From the NCBI RefSeq assembly GCF_001905385.1, contig NZ_LIPF01000003.1:1-64000 (forward strand): a DNA stretch of 64,000 nt, given 5' to 3'. The notes under the pieces are model-generated. The model worked only from the letters and a program-made list of their open reading frames with translations, was not told the DNA's origin and made no database searches. A program made the position numbers and the translations under genes. Source of the DNA: Streptomyces sp. CB02414 (GTDB taxonomy: Bacteria > Actinomycetota > Actinomycetes > Streptomycetales > Streptomycetaceae). This document shows, one piece after another, positions 32,595 to 41,101 of this stretch. How positions within the stretch are numbered: the stretch's first letter is position 1; each line of letters starts with the position of its first letter.

Positions 32595-35500
32595 ATGTCT
32601 ACGCATCCCGCCCCCACTCTCGGCACTCTCGCCCCTCGGCTGACCGAGCTGTCGCTGCGCGACGCGCACCGGCTCGGCCGGAGGCTGGAGGGTGCGCGGA
32701 AGATCCGTAAGCCGGAGGCCCGGGCCGCCGTTCTCGCCGAGATCGAGGCGGAGGTGGCCAAGGCCGAGCAGCGCGTCGGTGAGCGTCGGGCGCGGGTGCC
32801 CGCCGTCAGCTATCCCGAGCAGCTGCCCGTCAGCCAGAAGAAGGACGAGATCGCGGCGGCCATCCGTGATCATCAGGTCGTCATCGTCGCCGGTGAGACC
32901 GGGTCCGGCAAGACCACGCAGATCCCGAAGATCTGCGTGGAGCTGGGGCGCGGCGTGCGCGGCATGATCGGGCACACCCAGCCCCGGCGGATCGCCGCCC
33001 GCACCGTCGCCGAGCGGGTGGCGGACGAGCTGGACACGCCGCTCGGTGAGGCCGTGGGCTGGAAGGTGCGGTTCACCGACCAGGTCAATCCGGACGCCAC
33101 CTTCATCAAGCTGATGACGGACGGCATCCTGCTCGCCGAGATCCAGACCGACCGCGAGCTGCGCGCCTACGACACGATCATCATCGACGAGGCGCACGAG
33201 CGGTCCCTCAACATCGACTTCCTGCTGGGGTACCTGGCGCAGCTGCTGCCGAAGCGCCCGGACCTGAAGGTCGTCATCACCTCGGCGACCATCGACCCGG
33301 AGCGGTTCTCCCGGCACTTCGGTGACGCGCCGATCGTCGAGGTCAGCGGGCGGACGTACCCCGTGGAGGTGCGGTACCGGCCGCTCCTCGAAGAGGACGG
33401 GGACGACGCCGACCGGGACCAGATCACCGCGATCACCGATGCCGTCGAGGAGCTGATGGGCGAGGGGAAGGGCGACATCCTCGTCTTCCTCTCCGGTGAG
33501 CGCGAGATCCGGGACACGGCGGACGCGCTGGAGAAGAAGAAATACAGATTCACGGAAGTACTGCCGCTGTACGCGCGGCTCTCGCACGCCGAGCAGCACC
33601 GGGTCTTCCAGCAGCACACCGGGCGCAGGATCGTTCTGGCGACCAACGTCGCCGAGACCTCGCTGACCGTGCCCGGCATCAAGTACGTCATCGACCCCGG
33701 CTTCGCCCGGATCTCCCGCTACAGCCACCGCACCAAGGTGCAGCGGCTGCCGATCGAGCCGGTCTCGCAGGCCAGCGCCAACCAGCGCAAGGGCCGCTGC
33801 GGCCGTACGTCCGACGGCATCTGCATCCGGCTGTACTCCGAGGACGACTTCGAGGCGCGGCCGGAGTTCACGGACGCGGAGATCCTGCGGACCAACCTGG
33901 CCTCCGTCATCCTCCAGATGACCGCGGCCGGTCTCGGCGACATCGAGAAGTTCCCGTTCATCGACCCGCCGGACCACCGCAACATCCGGGACGGCGTGCA
34001 GCTCCTCCAGGAGCTGGGCGCGCTCGACCCCGCGCAGAAGGACGTACGCAAGCGGCTCACCGACACCGGCCGCAAGCTGGCGCAGCTGCCCGTGGACCCG
34101 CGGCTGGCCCGGATGGTGCTGGAGGCCGACAAGAACGGCTGTGTCCGCGAGGTCATGGTCATAGCGGCGGCGCTGTCCATCCAGGACCCCCGGGAGCGGC
34201 CGGCGGAGAAGCAGGCGCAGGCGGACCAGCAGCACGCCCGCTTCAAGGACGAGACCAGCGACTTCCTGGCGTTCCTGAACCTGTGGCGGTACGTGCGCGA
34301 GCAGCAGAAGGAGCGCGGTTCGTCGTCCTTCCGCCGGATGTGCAAGCAGGAGTACCTCAACTTCCTGCGCATCCGCGAGTGGCAGGACATCTACACGCAG
34401 CTGCGCACGGTCGCCAAGCAGATGGGCATCCACCTCGACGAGCAAGACGCCCCCGAGGACCGCATCCACGTGTCGCTGCTGGCGGGCCTGCTCTCCCACA
34501 TCGGCATGAAGGACGTGAAGGAGGGCGCGAAGAACGAGTACCTGGGGGCACGGAACGCCAAGTTCGCGATCTTCCCGGGTTCCGCGCTCTTCAAGAAGCC
34601 CCCGCGGTTCGTGATGTCGGCCGAGCTGGTGGAGACCTCCCGGCTCTGGGCCCGCGTCAACGCGAAGATCGAACCGGAGTGGGTCGAGCCGCTCGCGGGG
34701 CACCTGCTCAAGCGGACGTACAGCGAGCCGCACTGGGAGAAGGACCAGGCGGCCGTGATGGCGTACGAGAAGGTGACGCTGTACGGCGTGCCGATCGTGG
34801 CGCAGCGCAAGGTGAACTACGGGCGGATCGACCCGGAGGTCAGCCGCGAGCTGTTCATCCGCAACGCCCTGGTCGAGGGCGACTGGCGTACGCACCACAA
34901 GTTCTTCGCGGACAACCGCAGGCTGCTGACCGAGGTCGAGGAGCTGGAGCACCGCGCCCGCCGCCGGGACATCCTGGTCGACGACGAGACGCTGTACGAC
35001 TTCTACGACCAGCGGGTGCCCGAACACGTCGTCTCGGGCGCCCACTTCGACTCGTGGTGGAAGCACAAGCGGCACGAGCAGCCCGACTTTCTCGACTTCG
35101 AGCGCGAGATGCTCATCAACGAGAAGGCGGGCGCGGTCACCAAGGACGACTACCCGGACTCCTGGCGGCAGGGGCCGCTGAAGCTCCGGGTGACGTACCA
35201 GTTCGAGCCGGGCGCGGACGCGGACGGCGTGACCGTCCACGTGCCGCTCCAGGTGCTGAACCAGGTGACGGACGAGGGCTTCGACTGGCAGATCCCGGGG
35301 CTCAGGGAGCAGGTGGTCACGGAGCTGATCCGGTCGCTGCCGAAGCCGATCCGCCGCAACTACGTCCCGGCCCCGAACTACGCGCAGAAGTTCCTTCAGC
35401 GGGCGGTACCGCTCCAGGAGCCGCTGACGGTGACCATGGCGCGGGAGCTGAAGCGCATGGTGGGGGTGCCCTTCGACGCGGAGGACTTCGACTGGGCGAA

Positions 35501-36539
35501 GGTCCCCGACCACCTCAGGGTCACGTTCCGGATCGTCGACGAGCGGCGGCGCAAGCTGGCCGAGGACAAGGATCTCGAGGCGCTGAAGCTCCGGCTGAAG
35601 CCGAAGGCGCGCAAGGCGCTGTCGCAGGCCGCGGCGGCCACCGCCGTGCGCAGTGGCGGCGAGTCGCTGGAGCGCTCCGGTGTGGCCGACTGGACGATCG
35701 GCACCCTGTCCCGGGTCTTCGAGACGCGCCGGGCGGGTCAGCCGGTGAAGGCGTACCCGGCGCTGGTCGACGACGGCGACACCGTGTCCGTGCGGCTCTT
35801 CGACACCGAGGCCGAGCAGGCGCAGGCGATGTGGAAGGGCACCCGCCGGCTGATCCTGCGCAACATCCCGGTCAATCCGGCGAAGTTCGCGTCCGAGAAG
35901 CTGACCAACCAGCAGAAGCTGAACCTGTCCGCGAATCCGCACGGTTCCATCCAGGCGCTGTTCGACGACTGCGCCATGGCGGCGGCGGACAAGCTGATCG
36001 CCGACTTCGGCGGCCCGGCGTGGGACGAGGAGTCGTACCGGAAGCTCTACGACAAGGTCCGCGCGGAGATCGTCGACACGACCGTGCGCACGGTGGGGCA
36101 GGTGCAGCAGGTGCTGGCGGCCTGGCAGGCGTGCGAGCGGCGCCTGAAGGCCGTCCGGAGCCCCGCGCTGCTGGCGAACCTCCAGGACGTGCGGGGCCAG
36201 CTGGACGCGCTGGTGAAGCCGGGCTTCGTGACGGAGGCGGGGATCAGGCGGCTGCCGGACCTGATGCGCTATCTGGTCGCCGCGGACCGGAGGCTGCAGC
36301 AGATGCCGACCGGCGTCCAGCGGGACACCTCCCGGATGGAGAAGGTCCACGAGATGCGGGACGAGTACGCGTGGCTGCTGGAGCAGATGCCGCGGGGCCG
36401 GCCGGTGCCGCAGCAGGTCCTGGACGTGCGCTGGATGATCGAGGAGCTGCGGGTCAGCTACTTCGCGCACGCCCTGGGCACGGCGTACCCCGTCTCCGAC
36501 AAGCGGATCGTGAAGGCGATCGACGCGCTGGCGCCGTAG
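32595..36539 (+). CDS. hrpA: ATP-dependent RNA helicase HrpA
   Basis: The 1314-residue protein is a full-length bacterial DEAH helicase. Walker A is AGETGSGKTTQIPKI (about residue 97), motif II IIIDEAHERSLN, motif III TSATID, and motif VI QRKGRCGR. The winged-helix/ratchet and OB-like regions follow, then the long C-terminal DUF3418 extension typical of HrpA (FFADNRRLLTEVEELEHRAR; DMMWKHKR-like segment). It acts in mRNA processing and ribosome-related RNA remodelling. It stands between the tRNA cluster and the second tRNA-Asp. The start ATG 32595 has no strong ribosome-binding site, but the family N-terminus begins there. Confidence 0.93.
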   Translation: MSTHPAPTLGTLAPRLTELSLRDAHRLGRRLEGARKIRKPEARAAVLAEIEAEVAKAEQRVGERRARVPAVSYPEQLPVSQKKDEIAAAIRDHQVVIVAGETGSGKTTQIPKICVELGRGVRGMIGHTQPRRIAARTVAERVADELDTPLGEAVGWKVRFTDQVNPDATFIKLMTDGILLAEIQTDRELRAYDTIIIDEAHERSLNIDFLLGYLAQLLPKRPDLKVVITSATIDPERFSRHFGDAPIVEVSGRTYPVEVRYRPLLEEDGDDADRDQITAITDAVEELMGEGKGDILVFLSGEREIRDTADALEKKKYRFTEVLPLYARLSHAEQHRVFQQHTGRRIVLATNVAETSLTVPGIKYVIDPGFARISRYSHRTKVQRLPIEPVSQASANQRKGRCGRTSDGICIRLYSEDDFEARPEFTDAEILRTNLASVILQMTAAGLGDIEKFPFIDPPDHRNIRDGVQLLQELGALDPAQKDVRKRLTDTGRKLAQLPVDPRLARMVLEADKNGCVREVMVIAAALSIQDPRERPAEKQAQADQQHARFKDETSDFLAFLNLWRYVREQQKERGSSSFRRMCKQEYLNFLRIREWQDIYTQLRTVAKQMGIHLDEQDAPEDRIHVSLLAGLLSHIGMKDVKEGAKNEYLGARNAKFAIFPGSALFKKPPRFVMSAELVETSRLWARVNAKIEPEWVEPLAGHLLKRTYSEPHWEKDQAAVMAYEKVTLYGVPIVAQRKVNYGRIDPEVSRELFIRNALVEGDWRTHHKFFADNRRLLTEVEELEHRARRRDILVDDETLYDFYDQRVPEHVVSGAHFDSWWKHKRHEQPDFLDFEREMLINEKAGAVTKDDYPDSWRQGPLKLRVTYQFEPGADADGVTVHVPLQVLNQVTDEGFDWQIPGLREQVVTELIRSLPKPIRRNYVPAPNYAQKFLQRAVPLQEPLTVTMARELKRMVGVPFDAEDFDWAKVPDHLRVTFRIVDERRRKLAEDKDLEALKLRLKPKARKALSQAAAATAVRSGGESLERSGVADWTIGTLSRVFETRRAGQPVKAYPALVDDGDTVSVRLFDTEAEQAQAMWKGTRRLILRNIPVNPAKFASEKLTNQQKLNLSANPHGSIQALFDDCAMAAADKLIADFGGPAWDEESYRKLYDKVRAEIVDTTVRTVGQVQQVLAAWQACERRLKAVRSPALLANLQDVRGQLDALVKPGFVTEAGIRRLPDLMRYLVAADRRLQQMPTGVQRDTSRMEKVHEMRDEYAWLLEQMPRGRPVPQQVLDVRWMIEELRVSYFAHALGTAYPVSDKRIVKAIDALAP

Positions 36540-36574
36540 CCAACCGGTGTGACGAGGCGTGCACGGAGGGTGAG

Positions 36575-36604
36575 TTCGACCCGGGGCTCCCCCTCCTGTA
36601 CAGT
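36575..36604 (+). promoter_or_regulatory. Promoter of tRNA-Asp copy 2
   Basis: TTCGAC (36575-36580), an 18-bp spacer and TACAGT (36599-36604) precede the tRNA by 41 bp. Confidence 0.55.
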
Positions 36605-36645
36605 CTCTTCTCGCAGCGCAACGCAAGAAAAGCGCCGCGAAACCT

Positions 36646-36720
36646 GGTCCTGTGGAGCAGTTTGGAGTGCTCGCCACCCTGTCAAGGTGGAGGCCGCGGG
36701 TTCAAATCCCGTCAGGACCG
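36646..36720 (+). tRNA. tRNA-Asp (GTC), copy 2
   Basis: The sequence is identical over all 75 nt to tRNA-Asp at 32303-32377, while the flanks differ. It has its own promoter and terminator. Confidence 0.95.
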
Positions 36721-36729
36721 CAGTTACAA

Positions 36730-36757
36730 GAGGCCCGCACCGAATGGTGCGGGCCTC
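36730..36757 (+). terminator. Terminator of tRNA-Asp copy 2
   Basis: A perfect 12-bp stem (36730-36741 with 36746-36757) with a GAAT loop is followed by TTCTC. Confidence 0.82.
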
Positions 36758-36894
36758 TTCTCGTGCTCCCCTGACGTGTTCCGCCCCACGCCCCCCAAAA
36801 AGCCCTCAGTGCCCCTCTCCCGGCCTTGACGGCGTCACATTCGCTCGGTACTTCAAAGACAGGGAACGTCCCCGCACGGCCCCGGAGGTGGCGT

Positions 36895-37089
36895 ATGGCG
36901 GCATCGGTCAGGCACGAGACGCGGGCGCTGCTCCGCGCGCACCTGTCGGCCGCGTCGTCCTACCGTCACCTGACACGCCACTGTCCGATCTGCCACCGGC
37001 TGCTGCGGCTGGCGATGGACTCGCCCGCCCCACAGCCCCCGACGGGCCGTCAAGAGGGCGTCGAGGGCGAGACCGCGTCGCCGGCGTGA
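36895..37089 (+). CDS. DUF6274-family small protein
   Basis: The protein has 64 residues from ATG 36895, with GGAGG nine bases upstream. It begins MAASVRHETRALLRAHLSAA and has a CPIC motif (residues about 30-33) in a His-rich segment (YRHLTRHCPICHRLLRLAM), which looks like a one-knuckle metal or redox site. The family is confined to streptomycetes and relatives and usually stands beside bldC. Function unknown. Confidence 0.82.
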   Translation: MAASVRHETRALLRAHLSAASSYRHLTRHCPICHRLLRLAMDSPAPQPPTGRQEGVEGETASPA

Positions 37090-37531
37090 AGTCCGCCGAC
37101 CCCAACACCCTTGCCACACCGGCCTTCTGGAGCGCGGGCCTCCATTAACGCACCCGTGCCGCACCCAACAAGCACCGCGCGCTGTGACGGGTGTCACCGC
37201 ATGAGTTTTTGAAACCGTGGCACTTACGGCTCCCCTACAACTGGTCAATTTAATATGTGCAATTGCACCACTCTCCCCAGTCTCCCCGCAGCCCCCGCAC
37301 AGCCGTTCCGACACCCCTCCCCAGACTCCGACAAGGGCGCTCACAGAGGGCGGCACACGGCCCCTCACCAGGCACAGGACCGCACAAAAAAGAGATCGCG
37401 CTGGACCCGGCGGAGTCCAGCGCGATCCACGACGCACCCCTGTTGGGGCAGGAACGGCGTCGTGTGGAGCTGTGGTTCCGAGCGCCTCGGCAGGTTGGGG
37501 GACCTGCCGTTTTGCCCGGTTATTCAGTTGT
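37090..37531. other. Convergent gap between DUF6274 gene and bldC
   Basis: The 442-bp gap contains an AT-rich island at 37235-37270 that includes a perfect palindrome GTGCAATTGCAC (37257-37268), and the bldC terminator at 37394-37427. Short open frames cross the area on the plus strand but lack coding character. No RNA gene recognised. Confidence 0.5.
37394..37427 (-). terminator. bldC terminator
   Basis: A perfect 13-bp stem (37394-37406 with 37415-37427) is followed on the minus strand by CTCTTTTTTG, an intrinsic terminator about 105 bp after bldC. Confidence 0.85.
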
Positions 37532-37738
37532 TCAGGCCTCGCTGCGCTGCTGCGGGATGCCCGCGAGCAGGGCGCGGACCTCGGCCTCGCGGTAGCGGCG
37601 ATGCCCGCCGAGCGTGCGGATCGACGTGAGCTTGCCGGCCTTCGCCCAGCGCGTGACCGTCTTCGGGTCGACGCGGAACATGGTGGCGACCTCAGCCGGG
37701 GTCAGCAGCGGCTCGGCATCAGGGGTGCGAGCGGTCAT
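37532..37738 (-). CDS. bldC: BldC, MerR-like developmental regulator
   Basis: The 68-residue protein is a lone winged helix-turn-helix of the MerR type without an effector domain: LLTPAEVATMFRVDPKTVTR, then WAKAGKLTSIRTLGGHRRY. This is the highly conserved BldC sequence. BldC binds cooperatively to AT-rich direct repeats and delays entry into development in Streptomyces. The ATG is preceded by CCGAGGAGGCCGCTC. The upstream gap of over 300 bp offers promoter space; the gene has its own terminator. Confidence 0.97.
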   Translation of the reverse strand: MTARTPDAEPLLTPAEVATMFRVDPKTVTRWAKAGKLTSIRTLGGHRRYREAEVRALLAGIPQQRSEA

Positions 37739-38270
37739 GAGCGGCCTCCTCGGGAGAACCGAACCTTCTCGGTTCTTTCCTCTAAATTCTGCACCTTGAC
37801 CCGCGTTGCCCGGAATGAGAGACGCGAGTCGAGTCGGTTATAGGACGAACGGCTTGTCCTCGGCACTACAACTACACCATCTGTCCAGCCGCGTCGGCCA
37901 AACCGATGGAATTGCCCTCCCAGGTGTTCATCAGCGACGGAAGCCGATGGACCATGCCATAGCGGACAGTCACGCCACTGTGACGATCAGTCACAGGACG
38001 ATCAGGCGTCACCAGACCCCCCAAAGCGTGCAAACCCAGGATTCCGCCCACAGTGCATCACAATGGGACGGAACGAGCCCTCCCCGGGCTCCTTGTCCTA
38101 TTTTGGCATGAGGAGGGGGAACGGGCGCAAGAGTGATGTACGTGCGGTCCGTCACGCTTGACGCATACGCCCGGATCGGGACCTACGTCCCTTGTCGACA
38201 AAACATCAGCCCACACCGGGCGAGTGTCGGATCGGAAGACGAAACCTCACATCGGGCGGTACGTCAAACG
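37739..38270. other. Upstream region of bldC
   Basis: The 532-bp region between the bldC start and the 3' end of the next leftward gene has no convincing ORF. It holds a palindrome TGTGAC-N5-GTCACA (37979-37995), AT-rich patches near 37780 and a plus-strand GAGGAGGGGG (38108-38117) not followed by a well-placed start. It probably contains the bldC promoter and long 5' leader. Confidence 0.5.
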
Positions 38271-39122
38271 TCAGTTCGCCGACCGGCGGTCCCGGACCGC
38301 GCGCCAACGCTCCACCAGCCGCCCGTACGCCGCCCCCGCCGCGGCCCCGTCGCCGTGCCGCAGCGCCTCGATGCCCTCGGCCACGTCCGCCGCGGAGTGG
38401 TCGTCCTCCAACTCACCGGCGGGCACGGCGTGCACGAGCCCTCCGTAGTCCAGCTCGACCAGGGAGCGCGGGTGGAACTCCTCCAGCCAGCGCCCCACGT
38501 CCACCAGGCCGTCGATGAGCGGCCCCTCGTCCACCGCCTCCTTGAGCGCCCGCAGCCCCCGCGCCACTCGCCGGCGGGCCTGCACCATCGGCGTCCGGTA
38601 GCGCAGCACCGGCGCGGCACCACCGTCCCCGTCGCCGCCCTTGTCGTACTCCCGCTCGGCGTCGGAGACCAGCACGAACCAGTTGATCGGCACCTGCCAG
38701 GTGGCGGTGCGGATCCAGGGGCGGGCGTCCGGGTTGCGCTCCAGCCACCGCTCGTAGTCCTGGGCGCTCTGGCGGCGTACGACCGGGGGCAGCAGGGCGT
38801 CCAGCACCGGCTCCGGGAAGTCCTCGGCCAGCTCGCCCAGGGCCTGCCAGCCGCGCAGCCGGGTCCGCCACGGGCAGACGCAGACCACGCCGTCCACCTC
38901 GGTCACGAAGGCGTCGGCGCTCTCGTGCACCGGCACCGCGACGGGCGGGGTGGGCAGCAGGTCGGCCAGGGAGCGGCGCAGCTCGTCCTGGTAGGAGGGC
39001 AGGTCGGTGCGGCGGGCGTAACGGGTCCAGTGGGCGCGCTCGTCGTCGGGGAACGCGGCCAGCGGCTCGTACACGCGCAGGTACGCCGCGTAGGGGACGA
39101 TCACCGAGGACACCTTGGGCAC
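38271..39122 (-). CDS. Conserved hypothetical protein, divergent from vdh
   Basis: The protein has 283 residues from GTG 39122 (VPKVSSVIVPYAAYLRVYEP). No signal peptide or membrane segment is present. Trp/Tyr-rich segments (WIRTATWQVPINWFVLVSD) and a charged C-terminus (RLVERWRAVRDRRS) suggest a soluble globular protein. It lies head-to-head with vdh in a 219-bp gap, a constant association in streptomycetes as far as I recall. No domain recognised. Confidence 0.75.
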   Translation of the reverse strand: MPKVSSVIVPYAAYLRVYEPLAAFPDDERAHWTRYARRTDLPSYQDELRRSLADLLPTPPVAVPVHESADAFVTEVDGVVCVCPWRTRLRGWQALGELAEDFPEPVLDALLPPVVRRQSAQDYERWLERNPDARPWIRTATWQVPINWFVLVSDAEREYDKGGDGDGGAAPVLRYRTPMVQARRRVARGLRALKEAVDEGPLIDGLVDVGRWLEEFHPRSLVELDYGGLVHAVPAGELEDDHSAADVAEGIEALRHGDGAAAGAAYGRLVERWRAVRDRRSAN

Positions 39123-39341
39123 GCCTGCTCCCTCCCCCGCGCACCGCCCCGAAAACCTGCCGGAACCGATCACAAACGCGCGGGAACCTCGGCAAATCGT
39201 CGCACGCCCGTACTCCGTGCGGAGGTGATCCTGAGCACTGTGCGGCGGGGGGACGCCTCCAGGCTCTAATCTCGTGCCACAGTCCCCGCCACCCCTTGGG
39301 GACAGGTCTCCACCCGCCGCAACTACACAGGAGTCACCACC

Positions 39342-40436
39342 GTGACCGACGTAACCGGCGCACCTGCTGATGTACTGCACACCCTGTTCCACTCGGACCA
39401 GGGGGGACATGAGCAAGTCGTGCTCTGCCAGGACCGCGCCAGCGGCCTCAAGGCCGTCATCGCCATCCACTCCACCGCCCTGGGCCCCGCGCTCGGCGGT
39501 ACGCGCTTCTACCCGTACGCGAACGAGGCGGACGCCGTCGCCGACGCGCTGAACCTCGCGCGCGGGATGTCGTACAAGAACGCCATGGCCGGCCTCGAGC
39601 ACGGCGGCGGCAAGGCCGTGATCATCGGCGACCCGGAGCAGATCAAGAGCGAGGAACTGCTGCTCGCCTACGGCCGGTTCGTCGCCTCGCTCGGCGGGCG
39701 CTACGTCACCGCCTGCGACGTCGGCACATACGTCGCCGACATGGACGTCGTGGCCCGCGAGTGCCGCTGGACGACCGGCCGCTCCCCCGAGAACGGCGGC
39801 GCCGGCGACTCATCCGTCCTGACCTCCTTCGGCGTCTACCAGGGCATGCGGGCCGCCGCCCAGCACCTGTGGGGCGATCCGACGCTGCGCGACCGCACCG
39901 TCGGCATCGCGGGCGTCGGCAAGGTCGGCCACCACCTGGTCGAGCACCTGCTCGCCGAGGGGGCGCACGTCGTCATCACCGACGTGCGCAAGGACGTGGT
40001 GCGCTCCATCACCGAGCGGCACCCGTCGGTGGTCGCCGTCGCCGACACGGACGCGCTGATCCGGGTGGAGAACCTGGACATCTACGCCCCGTGCGCGCTC
40101 GGCGGTGCGCTGAACGACGACACCGTGCCGGTCCTGACCGCCAAGGTGGTGTGCGGCGCCGCCAACAACCAGCTCGCCCACCCGGGTGTGGAGAAGGACC
40201 TCGCCGACCGCGGCATCCTCTACGCGCCGGACTACGTGGTGAACGCCGGCGGGGTCATCCAGGTCGCCGACGAGCTGCACGGCTTCGACTTCGACCGGTG
40301 CAAGGCGAAGGCAGCGAAGATCTACGACACCACGCTGGCCATATTCGCACGTGCGAAGGAAGACGGTATCCCGCCGGCCGCCGCGGCCGACCGGATCGCC
40401 GAGCAGCGGATGGCGGAGGCACGGACCCGTCGGTGA
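39342..40436 (+). CDS. vdh: Valine (branched-chain amino acid) dehydrogenase
   Basis: The 364-residue protein belongs to the Glu/Leu/Phe/Val dehydrogenase family. The catalytic Lys lies in [19 protein letters not shown] (about residues 78-95), and the NAD-binding Rossmann motif is [15 protein letters not shown] (about 188). The family C-terminal signature [18 protein letters not shown] is present. It deaminates valine, leucine and isoleucine to 2-oxo acids, the first step of catabolism that also feeds acyl-CoA precursors for polyketides. The GTG start is preceded by AGGAGTCACCACC. A -10-like TAATCT lies about 70 bp upstream. Confidence 0.95.
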   Translation: MTDVTGAPADVLHTLFHSDQGGHEQVVLCQDRASGLKAVIAIHSTALGPALGGTRFYPYANEADAVADALNLARGMSYKNAMAGLEHGGGKAVIIGDPEQIKSEELLLAYGRFVASLGGRYVTACDVGTYVADMDVVARECRWTTGRSPENGGAGDSSVLTSFGVYQGMRAAAQHLWGDPTLRDRTVGIAGVGKVGHHLVEHLLAEGAHVVITDVRKDVVRSITERHPSVVAVADTDALIRVENLDIYAPCALGGALNDDTVPVLTAKVVCGAANNQLAHPGVEKDLADRGILYAPDYVVNAGGVIQVADELHGFDFDRCKAKAAKIYDTTLAIFARAKEDGIPPAAAADRIAEQRMAEARTRR

Positions 40437-40771
40437 CCGGGCGGTGACCGCGGGGCACCTCGACGGTGCTCCGCGCGGCCGGTATTCGAATGTATGAGCG
40501 GTACCCGCCGGGGAGCGGTTGGAGAGAACTCTCACTTATCCCGGCGGGTCGACCGTCGAAAGGTGGTTAAAATCGCCCTTGACCAGCGAGGACGGGGCGC
40601 CTCGACGGTCCTGGACGTGGTCACGTCCTGTGGGCGACGTACCGTATGGGCGTGGGCTCAGGTACCGTGGAAGCCCTACGGACCGGTCTCTCCACGGAGA
40701 GCCCGTTCCGGACCATGAACGCGTGTCAAGACTCTGGGGCCGTCGAGCCCCGTCGTTGAGGGGGTCGAGCC
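40437..40771. other. Gap between vdh and the DUF3073 gene
   Basis: The 335-bp gap includes a two-tier hairpin at 40503-40549 (10-bp outer stem ACCCGCCGGG/CCCGGCGGGT and a 5-bp inner stem GAGAG/CTCTC), likely the vdh terminator or another structured RNA. A TTGACC at 40576-40581 could be a -35 element for the downstream gene. No ORF of note. Confidence 0.5.
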
Positions 40772-41023
40772 ATGGGGCGCGGCCGGGCCAAGGCCAAGCA
40801 GACGAAGGTCGCCCGCCAGCTGAAGTACAACAGCGGTGGGACTGATCTCTCCCGCCTGGCCGAGGAGCTGGGCGCATCGCCGTCGAATGCACAACCGCCG
40901 AATGGCGAGCATTTCGAGGACGATGAGCAAGAGGATGACGTGTACGCGAAGTACGCCGACCTCTACGAGGACGACGACGAGGACGAGGACGGCCAGTCCC
41001 CGCAGCAACGTCGCGGCGCTTGA
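40772..41023 (+). CDS. DUF3073-family protein
   Basis: The 83-residue protein begins MGRGRAKAKQTKVARQLKYN, the invariant start of the family, followed by DLSRLAEELG. The second half is strongly acidic (DLYEDDDEDEDG), so a basic head and an acidic tail are linked, as in nucleic-acid-associated small proteins. It is conserved throughout actinobacteria with unknown function. The start is close to a GAGGGGG site. It converges with purM at a shared terminator. Confidence 0.9.
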   Translation: MGRGRAKAKQTKVARQLKYNSGGTDLSRLAEELGASPSNAQPPNGEHFEDDEQEDDVYAKYADLYEDDDEDEDGQSPQQRRGA

Positions 41024-41041
41024 CCTCGCACTGAACACCCG

Positions 41042-41071
41042 CCCGGTCGGTGACTCAGGTCACCGACCGGG
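41042..41071. terminator. Bidirectional terminator between DUF3073 gene and purM
   Basis: A perfect 13-bp stem (41042-41054 with 41059-41071) with a TCAG loop lies 18 bp after one stop and 30 bp before the other. Confidence 0.85.
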
Positions 41072-41101
41072 TTCTGTGCTACCCGCGGGTACCGCAGCGG
41101 C

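Noticed and set aside
32154..36677. Open frame of about 1500 codons on the minus strand opposite hrpA
   Set aside because: An antisense shadow caused by third-position GC. Composition is dominated by His/Arg/Leu/Pro and it crosses three tRNA genes.
38133..38300. Possible small gene after a GAGGAGGGGG sequence upstream of bldC
   Set aside because: The start codons are about 18 bp from the purine-rich site, and the frame then runs on as an antisense shadow of the neighbouring gene.
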